Source: Cristatella mucedo (lineage: Eukaryota > Bryozoa > Phylactolaemata > Cristatellidae). From it: a stretch of DNA of 64,000 nucleotides. Made by a program: the position numbers and the translations under genes. The stretch covers positions 3,089,501 through 3,153,500 of the forward strand of contig WPIO01000028.1 of the NCBI GenBank assembly GCA_009760855.2, given 5' to 3'. Below the pieces are notes generated by a model, which was not told the origin of the DNA, did not search any database, and saw only the letters and a program-made list of their open reading frames with translations. Shown here in pieces: positions 1-11,570 of this stretch (position 1 is the stretch's first letter; the number at the start of each line of letters is the position of its first letter).

Positions 1-130
1 AGCCTCATTTGTGTAGCTGCAGAAGAGACTTAGCGGCTATCACCACCACTTGCACTTGGCTATAAAGTATCGTCCACTGCAGGATTCGAACCCACAACAT
101 TGGCCGTGAAGAGATGCACCTTACCTAACC
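1..130 (-). mobile_element. SINE S1 (tRNA-derived), cut by window start
   Basis: On the minus strand this reads through a Pol III B-box-like block (gggttcgaatcc), a 'cactgcagg...gataaag' body and a 'cttctgc...acaaatgaggct' 3' part. The same order recurs in about a dozen other places in the window, which is what defines the S1 family. The 3' end is missing at the window edge. LINE-A sequence starts directly at its 5' side. Confidence 0.8.
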
Positions 131-1262
131 TCTTTTCACGGTTTATACTCTCCCTCTTGCTGATGTGATTGCCAAGCACAATCTAGGCTTTCACTTCTAT
201 GCAGATGACACTCAGTTGTACCTTTGCTTTGATCCCTCCCAGCCTTCGAGCACCTCAAATTCTCCCAACTCACTTGCTGCATGCGTTAATGACATCCACA
301 CATGGATGGCAGCAAATTTTCTAAAACTAAACGATGACAAAACTAACTTACTAGTTATGGGCAAACCCAGTGTGATCCAGAGATTGGAAAGGCTGACTCT
401 CAAAATTGGCTCTGCCAGCATATCTCCTGTCGAATCAGCTCGAAATCTAGGTGTCATATTCCAAAGCGACCTCTCGTTAGACGACCATATCAGCTCCACA
501 GTCAAATCTGCCTATTTTCAGCTTCATAACATTGCTAAAATTCGGGTTTGTTTAGATAAGGATACCACGTCTAAGTTGGTCCATGCATTCGTGACATCCA
601 GTCTCGACTTCTGCAACTCACTGCTTACTGGCCTACCAGCATGTGCGATCAGGCGATTGCAGCTGGTGCAAAACTCTGCAACTAGGCTAGTCTGTCGTGA
701 GCGTCGCAGTTGCCACATTACTCCACTTCTCGCCGACCTGCACTGGCTACCAGTCAAGCAACGGATTGACTTCAAGGTTTTGTCGCTCACTTTTAGGTCC
801 CTTCATTCTATGGCTCCAGCCTATCTCTCCGACATACTCCCCCATCAGGCCAAGCATCGTACCACCCGCTTTTTGGAATCCAGCAGTCTAGAAATACCTC
901 GTACAAAATCCTTTGGAGACCGTGCATTTAGTCCGTATGCTCCCAAAGCCTGGAACTCCCTCCCGACCTGACCACATTTAAAAGGAACTTAAAAACACAC
1001 CTATTTAGGACAGCATTTAGTGGGTCCCTGTGATTCGTCCTTCACGTGCTTATGCGTGCTGACACTGTGCATGCTGCCACTAATGACATTTGCATGCTGA
1101 CCCTGTGAGTGTCACCCCTAACCATATTATTCAGTTCGTTTGTTTTTCAAGCATGATTTTACTTACCATTCAATTGCATTTCCCTTTGCAGCAAATGTAA
1201 AGCGCCTAGAAAGAGATTAAGTTCTCTGAGGGCGCTTTATCAAGTGCATTATTATTATTACC
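131..1262 (+). mobile_element. LINE-A (CR1/L2-like), 5'-truncated, RT C-terminal half and tail
   Basis: An open frame of 268 residues (165-971) begins just before the reverse transcriptase YADD box (FYADDTQLYL). It continues through the thumb-like region with LHWLPVKQRIDFKVL and AYLSDILPHQ, and ends near PKAWNSLPT, a typical C-terminal motif of CR1/L2-type polymerases. A frame break follows, since the usual extra residues with FKKNLKTHLF are present but out of frame. The 3' tail carries the family block aaatgtaaagcgcctagaaa and ends in (ATT)n. The 5' truncation is typical of incomplete target-primed reverse transcription. Confidence 0.9.
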
Positions 1263-2381
1263 TCCTGGGCTAACACGGCCCTAACCCTCCCCATACCCTG
1301 CGTATTCTCGTGACGTAAATGATAGTGATGTACTACCCTTCGAACAGTGTGCATGAACCACTGTCGGCCGGTTAGCTGACTGCCAGTAGCTCTCTCTCTC
1401 TCTGTTGTCTCAGCTGTACTGCTGATGTGCCGGGGGGGGGGGGAGGATGGGCAGCGTCAGATGTCACTTGTCTCTTCCTCACAGCCCAAAGTGATCGGTC
1501 AGCCGACGCTGTGACTGACACGACGGGCGCAGTGCATATCATGTTGGAGCTCTAGGAAAACATACGCTGCATTGCTGCAGGCACAGCTATGCAGCTTAAA
1601 TTTTTAGATGGTGGCTTATTACCCTCCTGCTATTTCGTACACGCTGTACTCACGGTCGTGTATATTGAGACAACCTGAAAAAAGTTATTTGTTCCAATTC
1701 GAGGCTGGCTGCTTGTGTGGCGGCCACGACCCTTCGCCCTGTCCTTGGCTGCACGCTTGGATCTGCTGGCGAAATATGTACCCGAGCACTGGGTGACGCA
1801 TGCGCGCAGCGCAGTGCTGTGATCGTCGTCGGTCGGACGCCAGCATGACGTTGACCGGATTGTCACCCTTCCAGGGACAGCCGTTTTGCAGGCCGGAAGG
1901 TGAAGTCGCGGTGCGTCGCTGCCTACACGTCGTGCCTGGAGAGCGTCGAATCGTCAACGCCAGCCGTCTATGGCGCCATCGTCGGCTTGACTGCCTTCGG
2001 CGACCAGGTACTTGCCTGCCGCTGCTGACCGTCGGTTCGGGTGGGCTGGATGGTTGCGAGCAGCAGATTCTTCCTAGGCACTGCATTGCAGCGAGCGCAG
2101 CTCCTGTGGCTGCAAAACACAAGTGTTGCAGCAGCCTGCAGCAGCAGCAGCAGCAGCGTTGGTCCTGCGGGGAAGGCGCCAGTTGCCCGGTTGAGAGCGT
2201 TCGGCGACTCCTCGCTGCTGGCGTGCATCGACGCTCGGGCGATGCTCTGGCGGTCTTCTCTAGAATGAGGTGCATGCCGCTTGCTGCGCGCGGCATTGTC
2301 ATGCCCGTCGAGCGGCATTCGGACCTGCGAGAGAGCGAGAGAGCAGCGTCGGACGGTCGTCGCTTTCTTTCCTTCTTTTAG
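1263..2381. other. unique GC-rich sequence upstream of an unidentified gene
   Basis: No repeat family of the window is seen here. The stretch has a short G run near 1433-1443 and a CAG run near 2139-2157, and becomes CpG-rich towards 2380. It may hold the first exon(s) and promoter of the gene whose exons begin at 2382. Several overlapping open frames exist on both strands, but none has a clear splice donor, so I call no exon here. Confidence 0.4.
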
Positions 2382-2564
2382 CAGCTGGAGCGGCCTGTCT
2401 ACGCACTCCTCGGCTCGCTTATCGCACGATGCAGGCTCTGCCAGCTAGAGCAGAGTAAGCCTCGCTCCGCCGCGGCCGAAGGCTCGGTCAAGTCATCGGA
2501 GGCTTGCCTGCAGTCTGCTGCAGGCCTAACGGCAGCGGACGCCATGATGGCCGGTGCACTGGTG
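2382..2564 (+). CDS. unidentified protein, internal exon (61 codons)
   Basis: I do not recognise this protein. The exon call rests on splice signals. A long pyrimidine tract ending ttcttttag lies just before 2382. The frame stays open for 61 codons (starts QLERPVYALLGSLIARCRLC, ends ADAMMAGALV). A GTAGGT donor follows at 2565. Both ends are phase 0, so it joins in frame to the next candidate exon at 3275. It contains a Cys pair (CRLC) and an Ala/Ser-rich second half. Alternative: a chance open frame in GC-rich DNA. The quality of the acceptor and the phase agreement with the next exon argue against that. Confidence 0.5.
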
Positions 2565-2867
2565 GTAGGTAGGCCGTTCGCCATTGCATTCGGCAGGCAG
2601 GCAGACAGCGGCGCTGTCTCGCTAGCGCCGAACTTGACCGGGCTGGGTACGCCATAAGCTCCTAGGTCCCGGGCAACGCAGCCAGAGCAAGCTCATCACC
2701 CGTCTCGTGCCGTCTGTCCTCGAGTGCCAACGACATCGTCACGTGATACATGGAGTGCATGCAATGTTCTTGATGTCCTTGCATGTTGATTCGTGGCTTC
2801 CTGTGCTTGCATCCACCATTTGCTGTTGTGAATGCGGTAGTCAAAGCCGACGCCGGCGTTGACCTCC

Positions 2868-2891
2868 CCCCCCCCCCCCCCCCCCCCCCCC
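2868..2891. repeat. poly(C) tract
   Basis: An almost pure run of about 24 cytosines in the intron between the candidate exons at 2382 and 3275. Confidence 0.95.
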
Positions 2892-3134
2892 GCCTGACAC
2901 CCCCCTCCCCCAGAGCCGTGCACCGAATGTTGAGGGCCGAGCTCAAATTGTGTGGCTGTCACTGCACTTGTTTGCCGTCGTGTGACTTGCGCATTGCCTT
3001 CCTCAGTGGCTGCACGCTTGTTCCTCCAAAGTCGAAATGTGAACAGTTTCTACTCAGCTGTGTGCTGACATCCTACATCGTTCGGGCATATGTGAGCTGT
3101 TCGTATGGTAGCAAACACGTGCAATTGTGATTGC

Positions 3135-3190
3135 GCCTGCCTCTGTGTGTGTGCTTGTGTGTGTGCGCGCGTGTGTGTATGTGCGCATGC
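3135..3190. repeat. imperfect (TG)n tract
   Basis: A TG-rich simple repeat with GC interruptions, within the intron of the unidentified gene and about 100 bases before the acceptor at 3274. Confidence 0.8.
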
Positions 3191-3274
3191 ATTTGTTGGT
3201 GCTCACGTGCGCCACCATGTTAGCAACCCGGTGCGATCGATAGTTTTTGCAAGTTTTTCCTTGGCTTTTGTCAG

Positions 3275-3707
3275 GACGCCGGTGTCCGGCTTCTGAAAGC
3301 CGGGTTTGATGCGGGACAGAGGCAGCCGGAAGCAGCCTCGACGCCAGACCAGAGACGCATGCCGCTGTTCGATGGCAGCCACGACTGCAAGGTCGGCCCA
3401 GCAGCAGCAGCAAGCGCTGCCTCAGCAGATGCGGCTGCTGCTGTGAGAGAGTCTGCCGAAAAGAGGGCGCTGCAGCTCTGCGCTCAGATGGGCGAGGCGT
3501 TCGGCGAGGCGTTCACCCTGAGGCTGGCCGCAGTCGCCGGGTGCGCAAGCGCAGCGCCTGCTCACGTGGCGCGCTCGGCGGCCGGCCTGCAGAGTCCGCA
3601 GCAGCAGCAGCAGGGCGAGGCTGCCACCGGCGTCAGCAGCAGTAGCGCCAAGGGCGACCGATGTGCTGAAGCCACCGCACACGATTTACCCTGCAGGCGC
3701 CGTGCAG
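3275..3707 (+). CDS. unidentified protein, internal exon (144 codons), Ala/Gln/Ser-rich
   Basis: The acceptor is strong (tttttccttggcttttgtcag before 3275) and the donor is near-consensus (GCAG|GTGAGT at 3708). Between them the frame is open for 144 codons plus one base. The product begins DAGVRLLKAGFDAGQRQ. It is then rich in Ala and Ser, with a predicted helical piece ending KRALQLCAQMGEAFGEAF and a short poly-Gln stretch (QQQQQ) near its middle. No family was recognised. The 5' phase (0) matches the exon ending at 2564, and the 3' phase (1) matches the candidate terminal exon at 5487. Low-complexity composition makes homology searches difficult. Confidence 0.55.
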
Positions 3708-4527
3708 GTGAGTCGGTGGTGGCACGTGCGTGGTGGCGCCCGCTGAACGAGAACGAACGAGTGTGTCCTGTTGTGCTCAAGAGAGTTGCAGATAAAGCCA
3801 AGGAGGAGGAGCTACCAGACTGCCAGTGAGCGACTCTTGAGGCTTGTCGTGCCTTGTGTGCGATCACTCGAGATGCTTCTCGGGAGGGGGATGTCCAATA
3901 TTTCAGATTGGGTATGGAAGGCTGCTAGCCATTGGCGTGGTCGTTGGTTCACTTCAGCGTCAGATTTCCAGAGATCACTTGCTTTTTAAATGGTGCTGTC
4001 ACCACTTTTACAAGCACTAAAGCTGTATAACTCTTTGTAGACTTATCTAGAGAGACCTCTCATTTGAGCAGGCTTGTGGTCAAACAGGGATCAATTCAAG
4101 AGGCTCCAGTTTCAGGCTCTCCGAATCTTGGATGCACCCACAAGCCTCTTGTAACACCGACGATTAAGACGAGGCATCCACATTGCACTCCTTCGGTGCC
4201 AACATTCCTACTCCCGAAAAAGGGTATATAGCCACATTTTTTTTAGAAGAATCAAAAAGAGCTCACCCTACACAACGCTGGATCGGCATGCTGACTCGCA
4301 GGCTGCTTCCAGAATAAGTTTGCATTTCTCTTTACAAGGTGATAGTGATATGTATGGTGGAGGTGCAAATGAGGCCGGCCGAGCTTAGAACCTCAGCCAC
4401 GGTCTTTATCCATCTAATGACGGCCACCTGGCACAGAAGGGTGCTAGCATATGCTGCATTGCGTGCAGCTCGGTGCATTCAGTGCTCTAATACCGAGTCG
4501 GCCCTTGCTAGTGGTGGTCCAAAGGCA
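3708..4527. other. intronic/intergenic sequence, no clear content
   Basis: Mostly unique sequence between the candidate exon ending at 3707 and a LINE-A copy at 4528. I see no exon, RNA gene or known repeat in it. Confidence 0.5.
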
Positions 4528-5262
4528 CATCGCTAAAATTCGGGCTTGTTTAGACAGGCATATCACATCTACATTCCGTCTTGACTTTTTTAAATCATTG
4601 CTTGCTGGTCTACCGGCCTCTGCAATCAGGCGCTTACAGCTGGTGCAAAAGTCTGCAGCTAGGCTTGTCTGTCATGAGCTTTGCAGTTGCCACATCACAC
4701 CACTTCTCGACGACCTGCACTGACTACAAGTCAAGCAACACATCGACTTTTAGGTTTTGTCGCTCACTTATAGGCCCTTCCATTCATCGGCTCTAGCTTA
4801 CCTACCGGATCTACTCCCCCATCAGGCAAAGAATCGTAGCACTCGCTTTTCAGAACCTAATCATTTGCCTAACCGTGTACGAACCTCAAATCCTTTGGAG
4901 ACCCTGCCTTTAGTTCTTATGCTTCCAAAGCCTGGAACTCACTTCGGACTTGTGTCACGACATCCCCTGATTTGACCACATTTAAAAAGAAGCTAAACGC
5001 ATATATTTATCGAAGCATTTAGTGGGTCCACGATATTCTACTCTAGTGTGCTTATGCGTGCTGACGCTGTGCATTTCGCCACTAACCATATTTGCATGCT
5101 GACCCTGTGCATGCCACCCTTAACCATATTGTTGTTGTTTATTGAGCATGCTACCACTAACCATTCGATCGTGCTTCCTTTGCAGCAAATGTAAAGTGTC
5201 AGGAAAGAGACTGAATTCTCTGAGGCCTGTATTAGTAATATTAGTATTATTATTATTAAGGA
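4528..5262 (+). mobile_element. LINE-A, 5'-truncated dead copy, twin of 7295-8578
   Basis: It starts abruptly at 'atcgctaaaattcggg' in the middle of the reverse transcriptase C-terminal part and runs to the tail block and (ATT)n. The frame is broken, for example by TGA within 'cactgactacaag' and by a shift after the AYLPDLLPHQ motif. The same lesions occur in the minus-strand copy at 7295-8578, and the two are nearly identical over about 700 bases. Confidence 0.9.
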
Positions 5263-5486
5263 TCCCGGTGTTAAGAAATTCCAAGCATACAACTCAACCT
5301 TTAAAGCCTAGGTCACTGGCTTTGCATGGGCTCTGTATTCCGGGTTTGTAAGGAGGATCAGTACTCATTGGTGTCGAATAACGTAGATGGGGCGAAATTT
5401 TCCTTTGTCTTGCCGGCCTTTACTTTTAAACGTTTCGGTTCTGCTGCGATTTTGTTTCTCACGAATCACTTATGTGTCAGTTTCAG

Positions 5487-5938
5487 TGCACCGACAGTTT
5501 CGGCCATCGCTGCTACACGCCGACGTTCGTCGCAAGGTGCCGACGTTCGTCGAAGTCTTTCCAGAGCGCAGGGCATCGCCGTCCTCTTCTACGACGATAC
5601 GGCCTCAAGGTATCATCGTTCGAATCGCTGGTCTTCCGTCATGGTTGCCCAACAACAGTGCACCACGAAGGTGTACGAGAAGCCGTGCCGATGGCCCTGA
5701 GAGCAGTGACGCCGACAAAGTCGCCAGCGATCGATCTGGCTTGGTAGTGGCAGCACTGGCCACTCAGTCATCCCAGAGTGGTTTCGCCAGCGGTCGTGCC
5801 CGACTGGGTATCACCTCGGACGGTTGTGTCGCTGCTGCCACAGATCTGGCCCCAGCAAGGACCGGTGTAAAATCTTTTGTCGGAAAAGGCAGGCTGTTTG
5901 CTCTGTACAGTGGTGCAACGTTAAGCACATGCTTGTAG
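5487..5938 (+). CDS. unidentified protein, candidate terminal exon
   Basis: An acceptor (tgtcagtttcag) precedes 5487, and the frame is open for about 150 codons to TAG at 5936-5938. The exon needs one base from upstream, exactly what the phase-1 donor at 3708 supplies. The three candidate exons then give a coherent 1068-base reading frame without a start. An alternative acceptor six bases earlier keeps the same frame. The product starts HRQFRPSLLHADVRRKV and becomes Ser/Ala-rich; it has no recognised domain. A competing frame is open to 5698, so the choice is an inference from phase. Near-identical LINE-A copies flank this exon in inverted orientation. Confidence 0.38.
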
Positions 5939-6224
5939 TTTGGTCGTGCCTGCCTGCTTTTTTGTGGTATGCTATTGTATGAGCAGTAGGCCGTCTTGTT
6001 AATTTTGCAACTAGTGATGTTTCTTCTTGATTGGTCTCTTGTGCAGCTCGGTATTGTTGCAGCTTGTATTGACCACGTGGGAGTAGGTTAGATATTAAGA
6101 ATCTTTCGATGGGACATGGCCGTGAATAGCTGAACAACATAGTTTGGCAGTCATTTGGATGGTGTGGTCATTATTGTTTAAAGTTGAAGCAGTGATTATG
6201 ATGATACATGTGTGAACCAGCAGA
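5939..6224. other. short unique spacer
   Basis: No feature seen between the candidate stop codon at 5938 and the LINE-B fragment; possible 3' untranslated region. Confidence 0.4.
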
Positions 6225-6852
6225 GGCCCCTAGATTGTATTCACACCTCAACGTCTTCAATTTAATGTCAGAACAGCGGACTGTGAATATGGCTGCAAGG
6301 CTGGTCTTCAAGTCCCAGCGGTTTGAGCACGTGTCACCTTTTCTGAAAGAGCTAGGATGGTTGCCGGTTGAGCAAAGGATACAGAGCAAAGTTCTTACAC
6401 TGACCCACAAGGCCCGCCACGGCTTGGCTCCTTCGTACCTAGCTGAACTGCTGCATCAGTTTCAGCCAGTTCGCGCCCTCAGGTCCTGTGTGGACAATAA
6501 ATTAGCTGTCCCATTCCTCCGCTTAAAGACAGTTGGCGACACAAGCTTTAGCTCTGCAGGTCCTAGACTGTGGAACTCGCTTCCACAATTCTTATGCAAC
6601 GACATCTACTCTCCAACTGCCGACTATGGCACATCTTTTTCAGCGGTCCTGAACTGCTACTTCCACGCTACTCACTACCTCAACTGTTCTCCTAACCCTG
6701 CTATGCTTCCCACTTTCCCTTTGTTGAGTGAGATGAAGTCTGTTGGCTACCGAAAGCCGCTTAGGCTGTGAGTGCGCTATACAAAACTCTCCTGCGTAAC
6801 ACCCACATGGTCTTTATGACTTTGTGGAGTTACTGACGGAGATACAAGATGT
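6225..6852 (+). mobile_element. LINE-B, 3' end with RT C-terminal frame
   Basis: An open frame (6208-6771) encodes the C-terminal part of a non-LTR reverse transcriptase: GWLPVEQRIQSKVLTLTHKA, GLAPSYLAELLHQ and GPRLWNSLPQF. These motifs match the LINE-A positions, but the protein is clearly a different lineage. The tail carries 'acaaaactctcctgcgtaac' and 'gtggagttac...gagatac', which recur at 26195, 29260, 30400 and 40790 and so define family B. Confidence 0.85.
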
Positions 6853-7079
6853 ATTGGCTGAATTGTCTTCCAGGACAAGAGAGTAAACAGCAGAATCGCC
6901 GCCATCTAACATTCATTACCTTATGTGGCTGTGGCAAGTTAAGTTAAGCCAAGTATTCAGAAGTTCAACTGATTTCCATCCTGCGTGGCCAGTTCTAAGC
7001 AAGCAACCGTGTAAGTTTTTTAAAGTCGCCTTGCTATCAGGCTTGTGACTGGTATGGGGTTACATTGGGATACCAGATG

Positions 7080-7215
7080 AAGGTAAAGATTAGCTGATTC
7101 AACAGCATCATTTTTTAGCCTCGACGTAGCATTAGTGCCTTTCACTTTGCTTACAGCAGGCAATTCTTTATTGCCTGCTGTAGGACTCGAACGTGCAAAG
7201 TGTCCTGAAGTTCTA
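7080..7215 (-). mobile_element. SINE S1, degenerate
   Basis: It has 'gctgattcaacagc' at the 3' side, 'caggcaattctttattgcctgctgtaggactcgaac' in place of the body, and a decayed B box. The order matches S1 on the minus strand but identity is low. Confidence 0.5.
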
Positions 7216-7294
7216 GCCACCTGAAACAGGCAAATTATGCCAAAAAGGTAGCAATCATCTCTTGACAATCCGAAAGTAGTTAACTGAACGATAA

Positions 7295-8578
7295 TAATAA
7301 TAACACATTTGATATAGCACCCTCAGAGAACTCAGTCTCTTTCCTGACACTTTGCATTTGCTGCAAAGGAAGCACGATCGAATGGTTAGTGGTAGCATGC
7401 TCAATAAACAACAACCTTGTGGTTAAGGATGACATGCACAGGGTCAGCATGCAAGTATGGTTAGTGGCGAAATGCACAGCGTCAGCACGCATAAGCACAC
7501 TAGAGTAGAATATCGTGGACCCACTAAATGCTTCGATAAATATATGCGTTTAGCTTCTTTTTAAATGTGGTCAAATCAGGGGATGTCGTGACACAAGTCC
7601 GAAGTGAGTTCCAGGCTTTGGAAGCATAAGAACTAAAGGCAGGGTCTCCAAAGGATTTGAGGTTCGTACACGGTTAGGCAAATGATTAGGTTCTGAAAAG
7701 CGAGTGCTACGATTATTTGCCTGATGGGGGAGTAGATCCGGTAGGTAAGCTAGAGCCGATGAATGGAAGGGCCTATAAGTGAGCGACAAAACCTAAAAGT
7801 CGATGTGTTGCTTGACTTGTAGTCAGTGCAGGTCGTCGAGAAGTGGTGTGATGTGGCAACTGCAAAGCTCATGACAGACAAGCCTAGCTGCAGACTTTTG
7901 CACCAGCTGTAAGCGCCTGATTGCAGAGGCCGGTAGACCAGCAAGCAATGATTTAAAGAAGTCAAGACGGAATGTAGATGTGATATGTCTGTCTAAACAA
8001 GCCCGAATTTTAGCAATGTTATGCAGCTGAAAGTAGGCAGACTTGATTGTAGAGTTGATGTGGTCGTCTAATGAAAGGTCACTTTGGATTATGAACCTAG
8101 ATTTTTTTAGTGCAGATTCAACGGGAGGTATGCTGGCAGAGCCTATTTTGAGCGTTAGACTTTCCAATTTCCGAATCACACTTGGTTTGCCCATAACTAG
8201 GAAGTTGGTTTTATCATCAGTCAATTTAAGAAAGTCGCTGCTATCGATGAGCGAAGGAATACATGCAGCGAGGGAATCGAGAGAATGCGGCATGCTAGGG
8301 GCTGAAATGGATCGAAGCAATGGTACAACTGAGTGTCATCTGCACAGAACTGAAAGCCTAGATCGTGCCTGGCAATCACGCCAGCAAGAGGGGGAGTGTA
8401 AACCTTGAAAAGAACAGGAACAAGCACAAATCCCTGAGGTATCCCATATTTCAGAAGCACCTCCCATGATCTTTGTCCATTCACATCAATACTCTTGAGA
8501 TATGACGTGAATTGGTGCAGTGTCAGTGATACCCAGGCGAGATAAGAGGTGCTCGAGAAGGACTTAACCTTGGTTGAT
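7295..8578 (-). mobile_element. LINE-A, dead copy with RT core remnants
   Basis: On the minus strand it runs from 'gttattatt' tail sequence at 7295 back to RT core sequence near 8578. It includes a YADD-box piece (FQFCADDTQLYHCF, with Tyr replaced by Cys), LTDDKTNFLVMGKPS and the C-terminal motifs. Several stops and shifts break it. It extends about 550 bases further 5' than its near-identical plus-strand twin at 4528. Confidence 0.9.
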
Positions 8579-10667
8579 CGAGATACATGCTTGAAGCTTG
8601 CTGATGTGCATTCTTGTGTCTTTTATAGAGCTTCCTTTCCAGTGTAGGTTTGTGTCTTCTAAAGTCTATAACTCCGCTAATAAACGTATCAAGAGTGAAA
8701 TTTGAAATGTGACCAACTCTGCTTGTTTTAAATGAGTCAAGAAAAATTTTGGTTATATAGATAGTGCTATATACAACATCAAACCTACTAGAGCTTTATT
8801 TTCAGTTATCATGGACATGTAGAGCGAAACGTGCGCCACCTTAGGTAGAACTCCGCCTGCCGTGAACATCAATTTTAGCAATTGCTGAAGACAATCTTTT
8901 GTGATGTTAAAACAAATTTTTAAAGGACAAAAATGTCATTAAAAGTCGCTGGTTTGGCCTTTTTATTGCTTGGTATACAACTTCCTGTAGGCGAAGAGCA
9001 CGAGCCGAAACGACATGTCGCTTGTTGGTTGTGACTGCCTGCTGCTCCAAGCGGCCTTTGCCGACTTGTATTGGCGAGATGACTTTCGTGCTGAATGCAA
9101 GGCCGAACGCAGCTTAGTTCTACTGCTTTCAGGTTTCAAACTTGCTCAGGCTTGTAGGCTCAAAAAAATCTGTTCTACTAAGCACTTTGCATGGTTTTAG
9201 TTGTCGTAAGATTCGGCTTTTAAAGGAGCTCACTTGATAGTTACAACGCCGTAGGCACGTCTCTTACTGACAGTTCGTGGAAATGTTTGACCGGCATGCA
9301 TTCAGTACATTATTAATCAAATTGAGATGCACAGTTGCTCGCCATGCGAATCCGAGTCCAGTGAGGTGAGGTGAGGTAAGCTGAGAGAGCTTCAATATTT
9401 GTAGGACAGAGCTGCCGACCGACCGACCGACCGGATATCTTTTCGTGTGCGGGGCCGCCGGGGGGGGGGGCGGAGCGGGCTTCCGTCTGTCCGCCCGAAG
9501 CCACTTCTTCCGGTGCCCCGTCGCCACCGTGAAGAAGATACTCTGCGGTGCACTTTACACTATACCAGACTTGTATGCGTAGCCTCAGCGCGATCTGCCG
9601 TGCCGCCGCGCGGTGTCGCTGCACGGTCTCGCCTCACCTCAAGTTCGAGCACAGCAACAAAGGCGGTCAACCTTCGGCGCTCAGGCGCTAGCGGCTAGCT
9701 GCTCAGCAGTAGCTCAAAATAAATTAGCATAAATAGATTAGCAAACGCCAGAGACTCGCGGGTGCATTTCTTAGACCGGTGGCTCGCCATTGGACACATT
9801 CCTGGCTCGGCGGTCGTGGCGAACGAAAGTATGCTCTCGCGGGACGTGACGAAGCGCACGCGGGGCTGATCATTGGTCTCAATCTACAAATGCTCTTACA
9901 CTGCCAATACATTCCAATCCGTTGCTCATGCACTGGTCAGTGAAATCCTCGTCGCAGCAGGTAAGTTTCCTGTCGTGCGCCACCTCAGTTTTTCTTGCCA
10001 GTCAGCTTTAATTTTCTTCCCAGTGTACAGTCAGCTTAACTAGAATCTCGCCTTATTCAGGGGGCTGGCCACAGAACGATACCCGGGTGCAGACTCGTCA
10101 GCAGGACCTCGCTGGGGGGATCGTGCTAGAAAGGTCTGCCACTCTCCTTTCAGCATCGAGTGCGGGCTACATTAAGAAAATCTTATCATCTCGTTCCGGA
10201 TGACACTTATTTGCTAGCACGCCATCGCATCCCGCCACCATTCACCGCCACGGAACAAGTAGGACGGTCCGGATCTTGTCACACGCCACTTCATCCGGTT
10301 CGGCTGTCAGCTTCTTTAAGGCCTTCAGCACGTGATCGTGTCTCCACGTGGACTCTTTGCAGCCCGATATAATGTGCTCCGACGATCCGATCTCACACCC
10401 ATCAGCTATTTTTATGAAGTCGCCCTACTGCCAATTCGCACGGCGTTGGCAAATGGTCCTTTGAGGCTCAAAGCAAGTAGGACGGACAAGGAGGCTTGAT
10501 GCGTCTCAGCACATTGTCTCCACGTGGTCTCCCTAAGTAGAGCCGACTCCCAAGTTATCCGGCGACACTTGCTGCTGTTGCAGTTGTTGTCCTGCCTGCG
10601 GAAGCCGCTATTCTTCGTCAACTTCCATCATCTCTTGTAGTGCGACTGCACGTTTTCTATCCCGCTT
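8579..10667. other. unique sequence without an assignable gene
   Basis: Short open frames exist on both strands (for example around 9447-9698, GC-rich), with no splice signals or motifs that let me call a gene. Tandem GTGAG/GACC-type short repeats occur around 9360-9435. Confidence 0.35.
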
Positions 10668-10714
10668 ACACACACACACACACACACACTCACACACACA
10701 CACTCTCTCTCTCT
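10668..10714. repeat. (CA)n/(CT)n microsatellite
   Basis: CA dinucleotides followed by a short CT run. Confidence 0.9.
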
Positions 10715-11115
10715 CGTCACTAGCTGTCAAAAAAGATTTAAAGAAAAATAGTTTTTAAAGATGTCGGTTGCGAGAATTTAACGACAGGCTAACTGAAAAA
10801 AAATTAGCTGTCCATTTAGCGTCTGCTGCGGCTGTCGATAAGTTAACGGAACGGCAAGATGAGGTTGCACTGATTCGCAGGTAACTGGCGACGAACGATA
10901 GCCGCTGCTCCTTATTCTGCAACGAAATACGGAGCTGGTTTGCAAAAAGGCAAATAAATAGTCGGGTCTCGATGCCTCCAAGCATTCCAGCTTCGAAGTG
11001 CCTTGCTGGCTCCGGGAGCGTGTTCTCGGGGTGGGGTGCGTGTTGTCACGTGGCTGCAATGCGGCAGCTTCCAGATCGGTCAATGATAGAGACATGAGAG
11101 AGACATGAGAGAGAC

Positions 11116-11118
<3 letters not shown>

Positions 11119-11171
<53 letters not shown>
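11119..11171. repeat. (AG)n microsatellite
   Basis: A pure AG run of roughly 50 bases, preceded by several 11-base 'agagacatgag' repeats (11090-11118). Confidence 0.95.
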
Positions 11172-11175
<4 letters not shown>

Positions 11176-11570
11176 TGAGAGACAGGAAAGAGAGAGAAGG
11201 AGTAAGACAGAGGCAGAGAGAGAGACTGCTGGCTTCCAGCCTCCTCAACGCACTTTCAGTCACATACTCTCTCTGTAACGCCGAAGGCTCGGCGGGGTAA
11301 GCTTGACCTGCCGCTTACCTAGCGGCGTAGCCTATCGCCTAATGCCGTTCGGTGCGCGCCTACGCGCAATAAGCTGGCCGCCACGAAACGAGCGTTTCTG
11401 GCGCTGACCTGCTTACCGTTACTAAAGGGGGTCGTGAGTCCGCGGCATGAATCGGAAGCGAGGCACACAAATTGGGGATTTTACTGAACTTTATTCGCAA
11501 GCGCACAAAGTCGCTGCGCGTCTAGTTCAGCTTTATCTCCACACTCCTCGCACGTTCTCAACTGCACCAA

